From Muscardinus avellanarius (lineage: Eukaryota > Chordata > Mammalia > Rodentia > Gliridae): 64,000 bases of DNA. Of the stretch, positions 1 through 12,412 are shown in pieces. The notes beneath the pieces were generated by a model that had not been told where the DNA came from, did no database searches, and saw nothing but the letters and a program-made list of their open reading frames with translations. A program made the position numbers and the translations under genes. The first letter of the stretch is position 1; each line of letters opens with the position of its first letter. Location of the stretch: NCBI GenBank assembly GCA_963383645.1, contig OY726576.1, positions 9,662,102 through 9,726,101 of the forward strand, given 5' to 3'.

Positions 1-535
1 TCCTGTCTCTGTTGATGGGAGGGTAAATTGGCAAACAGTTTTGAGAAAAAAGTATCTATACACATACACACATACATACGTACACAGAAACACTCATAAA
101 AGTCTAGTTTTAAAACGTGCACAAAATAGAAACACTTAAAATGTCTAAAATTTAGAAGAGATATATGAAACTTAAGAGTAGGTTTGGAGAATAGCATAAT
201 GCGGAGTATTAACACGAATTACTGCATACCAACTAATATTATACCCCTCACCATAACTTTCAGCAAATGCGTCCCCGTTCCTCTGCTCCTTTTCCTACCA
301 CAGTTCTGGAAACAGCCATCAATATTGCTGTCTCTCTTTTCACCTTCTGTCTCTTCTGAATGCTCACCTGAAACCTGTCCCCACTTCTTTAGGGAGACAG
401 CTTTCGCCTGGTCCACATGGCACAACTGAACACTGATAGGCCTGTTCTCCTCCTCATGTTTGGCTGCTGGGCATCTTTTGACAGTGACCAGAACCCTCTT
501 TTTTGTTGTATTATTCTTTAATTTTTAATTTTTAT

Positions 536-610
536 GGTGCTGGGAATTGAACCTAGCAGGAGTATTCTACCTCCAATCTACATCCCCAGCCCTATTTTTT
601 ATTCTTTATC
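536..610 (-). repeat. dID-half SINE fragment
   Basis: The plus strand reads tgctgggaattgaacc, then ctacatccccagccct, which is the reverse complement of the shortened ID (tRNA-derived) right half of the squirrel B1-dID SINE. Only this 3' half and the linker to the B1 half are present. The next SINE begins exactly at the linker, so the B1 half was lost or displaced by that insertion. Confidence 0.75.
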
Positions 611-828
611 TTTTTTTTTTTTTTTTTTTACAGTACTGGGAATGGAACCCAGGAGTATTCTACCTCTGAGCTACACTCTCAGCCCTATTTTTTATTCTTT
701 ATTTTGAAACAGGGGTCTGAGTTGCAAAGGGCCTCACTAAGTAGTAGCTGAGGCTGGCCGGGAATTGTGATCCTCCTGTCTCAGCCTCCCAAATGCTGGG
801 ATTACAAGGGTGTACCACCATGTCCAAT
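611..828 (-). repeat. B1-dID (MEN-like) SINE, near full length
   Basis: Read on the minus strand it has a B1 (7SL RNA-derived) head, an AT-rich linker (tattttgaaacag on the plus strand), a shortened ID part and an A-tail (T run 611-629 on the plus strand). This order is typical of Sciuridae. It is a non-coding, pol III-type retroposon that depends on LINE-1 enzymes to move. Moderate divergence suggests an old insertion. Confidence 0.88.
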
Positions 829-845
829 TGTACAATTCTTGACCC

Positions 846-1042
846 TTTTATTTTTTATTTAATTATTTATTTATTTATTTATTTATTCATTTACTTTGCA
901 TTACTGGGGATGGAACCCAGGGGCATTCTTCCTCCAAGAGACACCCCTAGCCTTTTTTTGTTTATTCTTTACTTTGAAATAGGGTATCCCTGAATTGCAA
1001 AGGGTCTCAGTAAGTAGCAGAGGCTGTCTGCGAACCAGGCCC
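846..1042 (-). repeat. B1-dID SINE with (TTTA)n tail, head truncated
   Basis: The dID part and most of the B1 half are recognisable (ctggggatggaacccagg; ttgaaatagggt), but the B1 head (the part reading gggattacaggcatg on the plus strand) is missing. The A-tail has become a TTTA microsatellite at about 861-895. This is the third minus-strand SINE in a row in this cluster. Confidence 0.8.
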
Positions 1043-1460
1043 TTCTATTTTAAATATTGCCTTTGGATGTTTTTTTAGTATTTCCTCCTCCAATCCTCCC
1101 TCTCCCACACACTTAACTGGACTTTCCTTCTCAATACACCTTTACTTGCCCATCCCCTTTTATGGCACTGGATTGTCTGGAGTTCCTTTCGAGACATTTT
1201 ATCCATTTGTACAATTCCCTTAGGTATTCTTATCCTGTATATAGCCAAAAATATTTTATACATAAATACAAATAGTTCCCCAGTCTATGTCTCCAGCAGT
1301 GACCCTTCCCTTAGAATTCCAGATTCCAATGTGTACTTCCTACACATTTTCACATGAATACAGGGTCGGCTTGATGACTGTGAGCCTTGTACAGTCACAC
1401 AGGGGCTGCATATCGAAGAACTCATGTTTGGCTTAATGTTCTAGAGCCAATGTCCTGAAT

Positions 1461-1660
1461 TTTTGTTTGTTTGTTTGTACAGGGGAATGAACTCAGGGGT
1501 AATCTACAGAGTCACCTCCAGCCCTATTTCATTTTTTATTTTGAAAGAAGGTCTTGCTAAGTTGCAGAGGACCTTACACAGTTGCTAAGGCTGGTCTTGA
1601 AGCTGTGATCCTCCTGTCTCAGCCTCCCAAGTACTGGGATTTCAAGCCTGTGCCTGGCCC
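1461..1660 (-). repeat. B1-dID SINE, diverged
   Basis: A TTTG-type tail at 1461-1478 is followed by a diverged dID part (aggggaatgaactcagggg) and a B1 half ending with cctgtctcagcctcccaa and tgcctggcc. All segments are present in the expected order on the minus strand. Confidence 0.85.
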
Positions 1661-2371
1661 AGTGGTAAGTATTTTGTCTGAGCTTGCATTTTGCCATTGA
1701 GTCAATGGAGAATACACAGGAGCAGAGGAGATCTGTGCACAACACCGGCACACCATTCCTTGCTGCCCATTCAGACAGCATTTGCAGTGCTCAGGAGCAG
1801 AGACTGCAACGGACCCATGAGGCCTGAGAGGTCAGCAGGACACTTGGATGCTCTGAGAGCCACACTTCCCATTAGATGATTCTAATGCTTTAAAAGCAGA
1901 AAGAAGGCACTGGCATTCAATAAGTCTGATCCTTTCTGAGTCATTTCTTTATGCTACTCAACCCCTACACTGAAAATGCTGACGTGGAAAAGGAGAGGGC
2001 CCCAGGGCAGCCCTTCATTCTTTTTCTTCTGGTCCTTTTCTGCCCATCCGGAAGCCAAAGGCAGCAAGTGCTTCAATGCGCACATCTCAAAGACTGAAGC
2101 TCCAACTCTCAAATTCCTTTTCTCTAGCATATCTACTACCTTGATGAAAGTACACAGCATGCACACTAGGAAATGGGAGCTGCATCAGTTTGTATTTGCT
2201 TTAAAAATTCTGACATATAAAATTAATGGTAAAATTCATGCTGATAATAGAAAATTGCAATTTTTCTTTACTTAGAATGATAGTGAATTGCAGATTTTTA
2301 AAATTTCATACAAGTCAAGAGAAAAACCATAGGAAGGGGAAAAAAATCAACCTTTATATTTTAGTAATTTT

Positions 2372-2577
2372 TTTTTTTGTACTAGGGATTGAACCCAGGG
2401 GCATTCTACCTCTGAGCTACATCCTAGCCCTATTTTTTATTCTTTATTTTGAAATAGGGTCTCACTGAGTTGCCAAGGACCTCAATAAGTAGTTGAGGCT
2501 GGCCATAAACCTGCGATCATCCTGTCTCAGCCTCCTAAATGCTGGAATTACCAGCATGCACCACCATGCCTGTCTAC
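2372..2577 (-). repeat. B1-dID SINE with 14-bp target duplication
   Basis: The full dID and B1 halves are present. The direct repeat attttagtaatttt occurs at 2358-2371 and again at 2578-2591, so the element entered by LINE-1-type target-primed insertion and both ends are fixed. Confidence 0.93.
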
Positions 2578-3029
2578 ATTTTAGTAATTTTAATGGCATT
2601 TTTCTCTCTGCCTTTTCAAAAAGAGGACCCTCATTTTCATTTTTGGACTATGCTAGGAAATAGTAACTGGCCCTTCATGAATGACTGACAGATATTCAAA
2701 CTTTAATTTTTTAATTCTCCTGTTTTTCTGTTCTTTTCCCCCCTTCCTAGTTTTTTTTTTTTCATTGTAATCATGGCCTACAGGTTCATTAGTTGATTAA
2801 GTAAATTTTGGGAGTCAGCCATTATGCTTTGACTTCCATGGCTCCAACCATTTTCTTCATCATCACCACATAAAACAGCATCTCCTCCACAAAGCAAACC
2901 CAGGCCATGGCCAGCTCTCCAGCTGCGGCTCCTGAGCTCCATTCATACTGTCTCCCACCTGGACTCGCACAACTGCTCTGACCTGGATTTTCCCTGGTCC
3001 CTTCACAATTCATTTTGTAAACAGATCTT

Positions 3030-3300
3030 AAAGGGATCCCTTAACGACATCGACAGATACCTCCCCTTCTCTACTGAATGAGTCTACAGTGAGCCTCACT
3101 GCCCTTTGCGTGAAGCCCAGACTTGTGTCCTGGCTCCCAGAGCTCTGTATGCCAAGCTCTTCCCAGTGGACTTGTCTTTCCACACACTGTATAGAGTGTA
3201 AGTCCTGGCACACTTCTGGGGCTTTCTTCAAAATCCCGGGATTGCTTTTACCTTTAGTCCTTTTGTACCATGGACTTTCACTTGGTGTGCTCCACACCCT
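3030..3300 (+). repeat. possible LINE-2 fragment
   Basis: The text around agagctctgtatgccaagc and the pyrimidine-rich phrases after it resemble the old mammalian L2 body. Divergence is high and I cannot align it by eye with certainty. It could instead be unique sequence. Confidence 0.35.
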
Positions 3301-3689
3301 GATTTTTCCCCAAGTGGCTCTGCTTTTCATATAGATCTCCATTTAAATCTCTCCTTCACAAGGATCTCTTCTGGACAGAAACAGTTCAAACGTCCATATG
3401 TGAAGGCATTGCTACCAATGTCGCTTAAATGTATGAGGAGGGGCAGACTGGGATATGGACGGAAACACACCCACCTTGTGTCTTGTGCACGTATGTTTAT
3501 AACACCCTGAACTTCACTATGGTGTATAATCATGATGTACCCATGAAAGCATATTAAAAAAATGAAAAAGAAAAAAAGACTCCTTCTCTAAAAAGCAAAA
3601 TCCATCTGGTCACCCCAGCTGGCATTTTGCTTTAGTTCCTTAACATTATTTTTGCTATTTATTCATTTGCTATTCCTCCACATCCTCCA

Positions 3690-3805
3690 CTTCCTCCACT
3701 GGGATGTTAGCTCCATAAATTACTTATCTGTCTCATCTAGTATTGTGTCTGAAGTGTTTGGAACAAGGTAGGTACTGAGCAAATATGTAGACTGAATGAA
3801 TAAAC
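3690..3805 (+). repeat. LINE-2 3' end
   Basis: The segment follows the order of the L2 3' terminus: a phrase on clinical-style 'ttagctccataaatt', then 'tattgtgtctgaagtgt', then 'aggtactgagcaaatat' and 'gaatgaataaac'. That matches the usual L2 ending (start of use, cost, 'ggtaggtactcaataaat', 'tgaatgaatg'). Confidence 0.55.
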
Positions 3806-4234
3806 GAGAACGTGAACTATCATGGTAAGTTTAATTATGATGGATGTGCAGGCATCTGCATATATATATATATCCACATGCAAAAACACATACATATATT
3901 TGTACACTAGAGTGTGTATTGGCATTGCTTAATTAGAACCTGATCTCTCCTCTCTTAATGGGTGTTTAGCATAGACTGACCGTCCACTGTTGCAGAAGGG
4001 TGGCTCCTATTGGCTCACAACCAATTTTATTCCCCAGCTAGTTTTTGGTTCCGTGATGGCATGTAGCCCAGATAATAAGAATGAACTTCAAGATTTTGTT
4101 AAATGCTTGAGGGAAAGAGCTGGTATTTTGACCCTTATGAAATCAAGCTGGTCTCTACTTACAGGTCTGCTGCCATCAAAATGATGATTAAGAGGAGATC
4201 AAAGTTAGCATGAAGCAAACTTTGAATTTTTCTA

Positions 4235-4765
4235 AGTTTTTAAATTTTTTCGGTGCATTATAGTCTCATATCGTGTTGTAGTTCACAAAAAGGGTGAAAT
4301 ACATGCACACGGCATTGGCGGGCTTTTCCCCCGGCTCCCTCCCCATTCCCCCTTCCCCACACAGGGTATTGAGATTGACATTGGTATTTTCACATATGGA
4401 TTTAATGTCAATGAAAGTGATTCCTTCACTGATCCTCCCTCTCTCTCCTCCTCCATTCCCCTAGACCACCTCTCTGCCTCCACTGGGGCTTCTCTTCCAG
4501 TATCTGAAGTCCCTCTGGTATCCTAATCACTCTCTAGCTTCTGCATATGAGGAGAAAAAAATGACGCTTCACTTTCCATGACTAGATAATCTCATTTAAC
4601 AGTATATTCCACAGGTCTGTCCATTTTGCTGCAAATAACACTGTTTTGTTTGTTTTTTATTGCTGAGAAGAAGTTCATTGTGTGTATATCTCATGATTTT
4701 GTAATCTATTCTTCTGTTGATGGACACCTAGGTTTGTTTCATAATTTGGCTATTGTGAATTGTGT
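4235..4765 (-). repeat. LINE-1 3' end (ORF2 tail plus 3' UTR)
   Basis: Read on the minus strand, 4765-4665 carries the end of ORF2 (plus strand: gttgatggacacctagg, ttggctattgtgaattgtg). The 3' UTR follows, with a G-rich purine tract (plus strand cccccggctccctcccc at about 4330) and an end reading cggtgcattata. The layout matches the younger LINE-1 at 54698-55508, so both are from the same rodent L1 lineage, this copy being much older and without an open frame. Confidence 0.75.
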
Positions 4766-5164
4766 GAAGTAGACTTTAGAAGGAAGAGTGGAGAGAGAGA
4801 GAGAGAAAAGCACTGGCCCTTTAATGAGCTGGTTGAGCTGCTGGATGGGTCAATCCTGCAGCCCTGCTGCTGGGCTTTCCAGCCACACAGGCCAGTAAAA
4901 CTCATTGTTTAAACCGGTAGGAGCTGGGTTTCCTGTATTTTCAAATAAAACATTGTAATTGATGCTGGCAGTAAATTTTAATCATTGTATTTGGACAGTA
5001 TTGCTTCCAGGAGTTTTTAACACTGTTTAAAAAATAAAATAAGGTAGTTATAGCTAGAATGCATGTGCATTTTTCTGTATCATATTATCTACTTATTGTG
5101 ACAGCTTAAGCATTTATTTTCATGCTGATATATATTTGCACAACCATAATCTTCTTGCTTATAT

Positions 5165-5400
5165 AAATAAAAGTGATGGTATATACTATAATTTACTTAA
5201 GCATTTCCCTGTTTGCTGGACACCCAGTATTGCCCCTCTCTTCATGTCTTCTTTCTTTCCCTCTATATTTATTTCTTAGAAATCTAATTATTAGGTCAAA
5301 ACATGTGAAAGCTGCTTTACTTATTGAAATAAAGTGCCAAATGGCTTCAAAAACTGACTCAAATATTTTACTAGCATCAGTACCCTGTCTATATTAGACT
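5165..5400 (-). repeat. old LINE-1 (L1M-type) fragment
   Basis: In antisense it keeps the L1M word order: a 'catttccctgtttgctggacaccc' zone, then 'attattaggtcaaaacatg', then 'gtgccaaatggcttc'. These correspond to the well-known L1M passage near the ORF2 end. The reading frame is destroyed. Confidence 0.55.
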
Positions 5401-6089
5401 TTATCACAGAATGATTTTTAATGAAAATGTGATAATAAGGAATAACTGGTTTCATCCTATATTTTAAATTATATTTCATAAGTTGTTAGAAGGTTAGATA
5501 ATTTCTGAGGTATATTTCTCCTTTATTATTTATATATAGAAAAACTATTTGTTCACTGTTGAGTTGAATTTTATAGTCAGTTTTTCATTGTAGCAGGTAT
5601 AGTAAGCATCCAAGAAATATTCTCCTGGGTTCTCATTATTCCCATGACCTCTGACTCACGGCTTTCAAAGTAAAGCATCGAAGCCTTATGCCTAGGGCAT
5701 TCTTCTTGGTGTTTAGTAGTCCCGTGTGTGGGATGGGTAGGAAGTGGTTGAATGAAATCCCTTCCTTTATGAACCAGACACATCCATCCCCACAAATTGA
5801 ATAGGAGTTGGTAGATGGATACCTGGAATCCTTGGCTCCCTTGTCCTCAGGTGGGATGACACTAGGTCTGTGTTTTATCTTTGTTTAGAGTGCTCCAGTG
5901 AGATTAGGATCCAGTTGCCCACATTGATAACTTGCTTGTTAACTGACACTATATTGGCTGCCTTCCTTTTGTTCCCTATTCCAAAACTGGTACTTGTTGA
6001 AACCATCCTGCAGGAGAATGCTTCATACACCAGCCATTCTCTCAGACTCTGCCTCTAGGAAATCCAGCTTAAGACACTCATCAAATAAT

Positions 6090-6152
6090 AGAACCCATGG
6101 CCTTTGCACATGCCAGGCAAACCCTTTACTACCGAGCCACATCCCAGCCCTA
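6090..6152 (-). repeat. full-type ID element fragment
   Basis: The plus strand reads gaacccatggcctttgcaca, tgccaggcaaac, then gagccacatcccagcccta. Unlike the dID half of the squirrel SINEs, this copy keeps the middle portion (ttgcacatgccaggcaa) of the tRNA-Ala/BC1-like ID sequence. It is an ancestral ID copy, not a tRNA gene. Confidence 0.65.
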
Positions 6153-6241
6153 TGTAATAGGCTTTTAAAAACACCTGTTAAAATTATGGAATTTTTCTAC
6201 TTTATGTTTAAAAATGTTTTTAAATAAAGTTGTTCAGTTCA

Positions 6242-6487
6242 GCCAGGCATGTTGGCACACATTTGTAATCTCAGTACGTGGAAGGCTGAAACAGGAGGAT
6301 GGAAGGTTTGTGGTCAGCCACAGCAACTTGTGAGCCCCCCTTCTCATCCCTCGATAATTTAGTGAGAGCCTGTTTCAAAATAAAGAATAAAATAGGGCCG
6401 GGCAGGGGGGGTATCTCAGAGGTAGAATGTCCTTGACTTTAATCTCCAGTATCACCAATAAATAAGTAAATAAATAAATAAATAAAG
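6242..6487 (+). repeat. B1-dID SINE, plus strand, (TAAA)n tail
   Basis: A B1 head (agccaggcatgttggcacac), an AT-rich linker (caaaataaagaataaaatag), a dID half (gtatctcagaggtagaatg) and a tail that became (TAAA)n at 6460-6486. It is in the minority orientation for this window. Confidence 0.87.
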
Positions 6488-7025
6488 CAGTTCACTTTTC
6501 TTTGGGAATAAAAAAGAGTATTTTGCATAATGTACCCCAGTCTTTAAAAACATTTTCAAGAAAGAAGCAAAAATAACTGACATTTTATAAGTTTAAAGCT
6601 AAAAGGAGTATTTCTTCAGTATATACGAGTCTCAGAAAATTTCCCCCACTGTGGGGTACACCTTAAAGCTTTTGGAAAGTACAAATTTCTTTCTCCCTGA
6701 GCTTTAATCATTATGCTTTAAGGAAATCTTTTGAAAAGAAGGCAGCATATGTTGCAATAACTAGGCCTTTTCATTAAAATCATCCGTGAAGAAAAGCCCA
6801 CACAGTAACTGATTTTTTACTTCAGTTCAAATAGAACCTTGGCTAGAAAAATTCTCAGAAGTCAAACATGAGGAGTAATGGGAACTTTTCTTATTTTAAA
6901 AGCTTTCCAGCAACCACAATGTATTCTATCCAGCATATATTTGGCTTGGGTGTTTGCAGTTCACTTGGAGTTCAAATGGTGCTTCATAGATTGCAGGGAC
7001 ATCTTGTTTACCAAGTACAACTGAG
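6488..7025. other. unique AT-rich DNA
   Basis: No repeat family, exon or RNA gene recognised. Frames here are shorter than 65 codons and show no conserved motif. Confidence 0.5.
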
Positions 7026-7370
7026 TGTTAGTCAGTTTTTAGCTGCTGTAACAAGAACCTGAATCAACTGATAAGGAGAAAAGGTTTGTTTGGGCTCATG
7101 GTTTTAGAGGTTTCTGTTGCCTTTGGGTCTGTCCATCACAGAGGGGAGAGAGTGTGGTAGAGGAGGCTGCTTATCTCATGGCATTGGGGACAGAAAGAGA
7201 GAAAAGAACCTGGGGTGTCAATAGCCCCCTCACAGGCATACTCCAAAGACCTAACTTCCTTCCTCTAGGCCCCACCTCTTAAAGCTCTGTCACCTCTCCA
7301 CCACAGTCTGATGACCAGGCCTTAAAACACATATGGCTTTGGAGACTATTTCCAATTCATACTTTAGAAC
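7026..7370 (-). repeat. solo LTR of MaLR (ERVL-MaLR) type
   Basis: The plus strand starts tgttagtcag, followed by agctgctgtaacaagaacc and later ggccccacctcttaaag and acacatatggctttgg. In antisense this is the familiar MaLR LTR order: a 5' 'ttggaaatagtctccaaag' area, a 'gaggtggggcctag' block, then the 3' 'ctgactaaca' terminus. No internal MaLR sequence flanks it, so it is a solo LTR. Confidence 0.75.
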
Positions 7371-9100
7371 CTGATCTGGCATTTTAAAATTAACAAAATA
7401 AGAAATTATATTTAAAATAAATGTTGCAGCTTAAACAATATCATAGCTGGATATGCATGCCTTTTCAAGACATTGCATTTTCAAATCTCTGACTTTTTTT
7501 TTAGATTTCCAATTAGATATGAAATCAGAAAACTTAACTGCTCATAAATTCCCTTTAAAGTATAAATTTACTTCAAAGCCACAGCTTTGGTTGCTAAGTC
7601 ACAACTTCTAAATACTGTCTTTAAAAATTTTAAGAACTTTAAATATACATTTTGACACTGGTTCATTTTAAGCAGAATAGGCACATGACACCTACCAATA
7701 ATGGCTATTGCTAGACTACTTTGAAGTACCCCAAAGTAGTTTCTGATATATGCTAGTGAATTTTGTTTTATGGGCACATGATGTTACTCAAAATACTTGC
7801 AATTTGGAAGGAAGACTTTCCCATCACAATTTATAGAGTGCTTCTATCATGATCTTGATGTTATTGTAAAATTCTGAATTTATGAACATTGTGTCCTCAT
7901 ATGTCAAGCTGTCTACAAGGAAGAAATGAAGTGGAGCCTTGGCTGTCTGGCAAGTTTAGGCCACAAACTGTTAATGTAATTGAGTTAAAAGGGTTTAAGA
8001 CAGAGGAGAAAATTGAATTGTATTGCCACAGACCTGTGTCAGTGTGACCTATATCATTTTGTATCTCTTCCCTTTTTACTTTTACTACAGTAACTTTCCA
8101 AACTTCTAGTTTTTGCTTCCAGACTTGGCCCATCATTTTTTGAGCACGAGGTCAGGAACACACAAATCAAGAAGCTATCCTAGAACCTCCTAGCACTTGC
8201 TAATTCTTTCCTTAAGTGATAACAATTTTCATTTCCAATGGGAACATAACACTGATTGTATGTTCTTACATGTCCATGACTCGGTGTTGTAGTTTCATAA
8301 GTAAAGTTTCAAGATGGAAATGAGAAGTTTTCTAGTATTTTTGTTTCAAGCAGGCTGAAAGTGTTGCTCCTTTCTAGTGTTTATGGGACCAATGGCCAGT
8401 CAATGTCACACAAGAGTTCAAAAGGCCAAGAATGCCCCCATGAAGTAAAACTTGATGTGGTCTAATCAGGATATCTAATTATAGGTTTGGGGGCATACTT
8501 ACAAATCTGTGATGTTTTCCTTGCCTTGCAATTAATTAACCAACTATTACATACAAGTCCAGTGAACCTATAAGCACCAATGACACTAGCAAAATTGTCT
8601 CAACATACTGTTGTGCTGGTGGGATCACAGAAAGGATCACAGGGCAAAAATGCTCACGTTGATGCTATATTTCATGAATGCAGGTTTTAATGACATAATC
8701 TCTAGATAGTTCAAACTAGATAATTAAGGACCAAAAAATCTCCCTCACCTGTATATAAGTGATTATGTATATAGCCAATTGTCTATGAATGTTATAATAT
8801 CGTGAACATTTCAAGGAAATTCAATAATGTCTCTAATTAAATTCAGTGCTATAGTTACCGACCAAGCAAGACAAAACGGAAGTATATTCCATGGAAAATC
8901 TGTTTATGAAAGATGTCCAACAGATATATTGTATTTATTTGGTGAGACTGAAAGAATGATCTCCATCCTCTCACTCATATTCTTGTGCTTCTTAGGAAAT
9001 GCTGTCTTTCACATTCCCAAGGATAAGTCACACATCATTTCCCAGCTCTGTTTGACTTTGAGGGTGTTAGAGTATCTGTTGTCATGTTTATAAGAAACAG
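7371..9100. other. unique DNA, no gene seen
   Basis: AT-rich sequence without recognisable repeats. Frames at 7568-7777, 7897-8136 and 8827-9093 are short, lack domains and have no splice context that convinces me. Confidence 0.5.
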
Positions 9101-9102
9101 CT

Positions 9103-9180
9103 TTTTATTTTATGACTAGGGGCACGCTACCTCCGAGCAACACCCCCAGCCCTACTTTTCTTAATTATTTTGAAACAGCC
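9103..9180 (-). repeat. short dID SINE remnant
   Basis: The plus strand keeps ggggcacgctacctccgagc, aacacccccagcccta and attttgaaacag, the dID half and linker. Both the A-tail side and the B1 half are missing. Confidence 0.7.
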
Positions 9181-9977
9181 TTTTGATGAGGTGTGCACTT
9201 GGTTCACAAGCTGAAAACCCAACGTACTTTGGGACGCTTCCTTTGTCCAGTCCATCCAGTCACTTCATACACTAAATGAACATTCTTGATACATAAGGAT
9301 TGTACCTGTCTATTGACAAGGCACAGCTCTATCTCAGATGAGTACAGCTCACAAGCTGACTCTGGTCCAATGTAAAACAGTCAGGTATCTTAGGGGAAAT
9401 TACCAAAAGTTTGCTTAAAACTAAATTTAAAATGCAGGAATTTAAAGATATCTACATTATACTTTGATTATGTAATGGATAACAAATACAAAAGGAGTTT
9501 AAACTTTTAAACTATCAATTTTTTTAATACATAAGGACTGATTTTTTCCTTCACAGAAAAGGAGACCAGAGTAAGAACCCAGGGTTTAAGTGCTGGTTTT
9601 TATCACTAGAGACCCAAGCTTCTTGTCAATTTCTTACAGTGAAATTTCTTAAATTATTTCTTAAATTTCTTAGCAATCAGTATCTTCCAACTGTAAAGCT
9701 GCTTCCTGGTCCACAAGGCAGCTAGAGCTTTGGTCTTCATCTCTGCGTTACAGATTATCAGGAAGAGAAAAGGGCTTCCTTTTGAGTTTGGAAGTGAAAT
9801 ATACCAACAGAGAGGTGGGACTAAGGAGATGATAGGGTCATTATTACTATGCTCCAGGGATTAAAGTATTTTTCAAATGAGACCTTTTTACTTATTTGAT
9901 TTTTCCCAATAAAAACCAAAGCTGCACGACTTCCCATACCATTTTAAAAAATAAATTCCTTGCTTCTCTCTCTCTCT

Positions 9978-9980
<3 letters not shown>

Positions 9981-10024
<44 letters not shown>

Positions 10025-10195
10025 GTGGTACTGGGGTTCCTGGAAGCCCGTCTATCTCCGGGCTACACTCCAGACCTATTTTATTTTTGGAAACAGGGTC
10101 TCCTAAGCCAGCATGGCTGGCTTCGAACCTGCGCGATCCTCCTGTCTCTGCCTCCCGAGTGCGGGGATCACAAGCGTGGGCCACCACGCCCGGCC
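9981..10195 (-). repeat. young CpG-rich SINE subfamily, long A-tail
   Basis: A 43-base T run (9981-10023) on the plus strand is the uninterrupted A-tail. The dID half reads ctggggttcctggaagccc. The B1 half has the short form cctaagccagc...gctgg and an intact pol III box B (plus strand ggcttcgaacc at 10119-10129). Many CpGs survive, pointing to a recent insertion. The target repeat gcttct (9962-9967 and 10196-10201) is short and blurred by a CT run. Confidence 0.9.
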
Positions 10196-11010
10196 GCTTC
10201 TAATTCTTAAGAAAATGTTTTATTTTATTGTTTGAATGCTATCCTTACTTGACAATTCTCACAAGGGCTATTCCAACTGAAAAAATTATTTACAAACTGG
10301 TTAACTTTCTAACCTGTGATTCGAAATATTATGTATACTGATATTTTGGCTATCTGTCTACTAAATCTTAAGTTTCGTAGGCTTATACTCTATAAACCAC
10401 CAAGAAGGTACAGTCTCTTGCAAGTGGTAGGGGGGTAATGATGTTAATGGCCATGTTTAGTCAACCACATGAATTTCATAAAAGATGGGAGACTGTTTAC
10501 TCCAAAAGCCAGGCCTTGATTATGTTTTTTTCCCGATTTAGAATTTATCCTAGTTAATAAAAATAGCACATCACCCGAAATGTTACCAAAGGTAGTAATT
10601 TGAGATTTGGAATGCTTTAGCAACTACTTTATTTCAGGTATTACTCATATTAAGATTGACACCATTTAAAATCACATTGCCACATCACTTAAAAAAAAAA
10701 AAAGCAGTTATGAGTCCATAAATGAGTCAATGTACTGTTTGTCTGGAATAGTGCATGTCATTCTGCCAGGCAGGCTGGCTTCATACAAACACTAGTTAAT
10801 AGCATGTAGCCAGAGCAAATGAGATTGTCTGGCAGAGTTGCTCCTTACTTAGGCTACAAGGGACACTCACTTGCTTTTTGCCAGAGCAACTTTGTTTATT
10901 TAGGGCACCTCCTTCCGTGTCCCCAAGTTCCCAAGCATATCCTTATTCCACCTGGTCACAGGTAAAGCATTGTGGGCTGGGAAGCAGAATCTCTCAGTGA
11001 TGGCCACATT
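10196..11010. other. unique DNA
   Basis: No repeat or exon recognised. The part around 10740-10860 is less AT-rich than its surroundings but carries no motif I can name. Confidence 0.45.
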
Positions 11011-11019
11011 TCTAACATG

Positions 11020-11165
11020 GGCACAGGGCAGCTTTTCAAACTCTTAGGGACTGGATTGCATCCCAGTCCAATTACAACAGATGCCTAGTGTGGGCGTGGA
11101 CATTCAAATTTTTAAGGCACTCTAGGTAATTCCAATATGTATCCAAAGTTGAGAGCCGCTGCTGT
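11020..11165 (-). repeat. possible MER5/Charlie-type DNA transposon remnant
   Basis: Phrases such as cagcttttcaaactcttagg and agttgagagccgctgctg recall the ends of the MER5 (hAT-Charlie) non-autonomous transposons, in which 'tttgagaaccactg' marks the terminus. Divergence is high, so this is tentative. Confidence 0.35.
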
Positions 11166-12014
11166 CGAGAGACAAGACTCAGGATGTGAGTAGGATGTGG
11201 GTAAGCGTGGGACTTACTTTCTGCTTCCCACACAACCAGCAGACCGTCTGTATTTAGCTCTGGTGTGCAGCTAAGTAGGCTAATAGTAAACTCAGCAAAG
11301 ACCCCTCAACGCCCTTCTGTCTCTCTTCACCCCAGGGAAGATCTGCTAAAAGGGAAAAGCAAGCATGTTTAAGTGGACTTTATTCCATCTCATGTCAGTG
11401 ATATTCTTGCTACAAGAATACCATATGGAACTAACTCTGTCATTCAGACAGTGGGATGGGATGGGCTACATCTTAGTCCATATATGTTGACTGTAGTGAA
11501 TGTTCTTAATATTATAAGAAAAGCCACTATTGGTTGTAGGCTTAAGTTTCTTTAAAGTCAATCACATTAATGATCTTTATGTTGATTAGGTTTTGTTACA
11601 AAACAGATTTAGCCTATAAACTGTACTTTCAAATAATAGCTTCTATTAACAAAATTTAACCCTCCTGCATATTGAAGGGTCCAAACACAGTTACTAAAAA
11701 TGTCAGGAATGGTAACAAGGAAAGGGAAAAAATATTTTAAAGCTCATTAGTTTAGAATGGAAGCAAAACGGGCTGTTCTTGTCTCAACTGTGTTAGAACC
11801 AAAGACCAAGATAAAGTCCCTACTCTTTTACATCACCCCCTGCTCTGGTTGCAAGTCTTATTTATACAATCATTATTGTATTATATTCTAAGTGAACTAT
11901 ACCAAATTTTACAATGGTAAATATTAATCTAGTTCCATCCTTTTAGGCTTAAAGGTGTATCCACCATGGACAACAAAGTTGTGAAACATGCACAGAGATT
12001 CTAAGTCAAAGATA
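11166..12014. other. unique DNA
   Basis: No gene or repeat recognised. The frame at 11373-11555 (60 codons) has no domain. Confidence 0.45.
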
Positions 12015-12180
12015 CAGGAGTATAGTCAGGTATGTACTTGGGAGGCTGAGACAGAAGGATCACAGGCTTGAGACCAGCCTAATCAACTTAGTGAGACTTT
12101 GTTTCTAAAATAAAAAAAAAAAAAATGATCTGTAGCTGTAGCTGAGGTAGAAAGCCTCTGCATTCATCCCTAGCACACAT
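12015..12180 (+). repeat. B1-dID SINE, plus strand, 5'-shortened
   Basis: The B1 portion runs from gtacttgggaggctgagac to gtgagactttgtttc, then an A-rich linker and a diverged dID half (gctgtagctgaggtag). The first bases of the B1 head are decayed. Confidence 0.78.
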
Positions 12181-12215
12181 ATGTAGGTAAATCTTCTCTA
12201 CTTGTTTATTTGGGT

Positions 12216-12412
12216 AGGGGGAGTGCTGGGGATGAAATCAGAGTCTTGCACATGCCAGGCAAGAGTTTTACCATTGAGTTATACCCCCAATCCTTTTTAT
12301 TTTATTTGGGACAGGATCTCACTGAGTTGCCCAAACTGGCCCAGAACTTGTGATCCTCCTGTCTCAGCCTCCTGAGTAGCTGTGATTACAGGCATGGGCC
12401 ACTCTTGGCTAA
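12216..12412 (-). repeat. B1 plus full-length ID SINE (older form)
   Basis: The ID half keeps the middle section (plus strand cttgcacatgccaggcaag), which is absent from the dID copies. It is joined to a B1 half (gggacaggatctcactgag, gattacaggcatgggcc). This looks like the older B1-ID composite from which the deleted dID form arose. Confidence 0.75.
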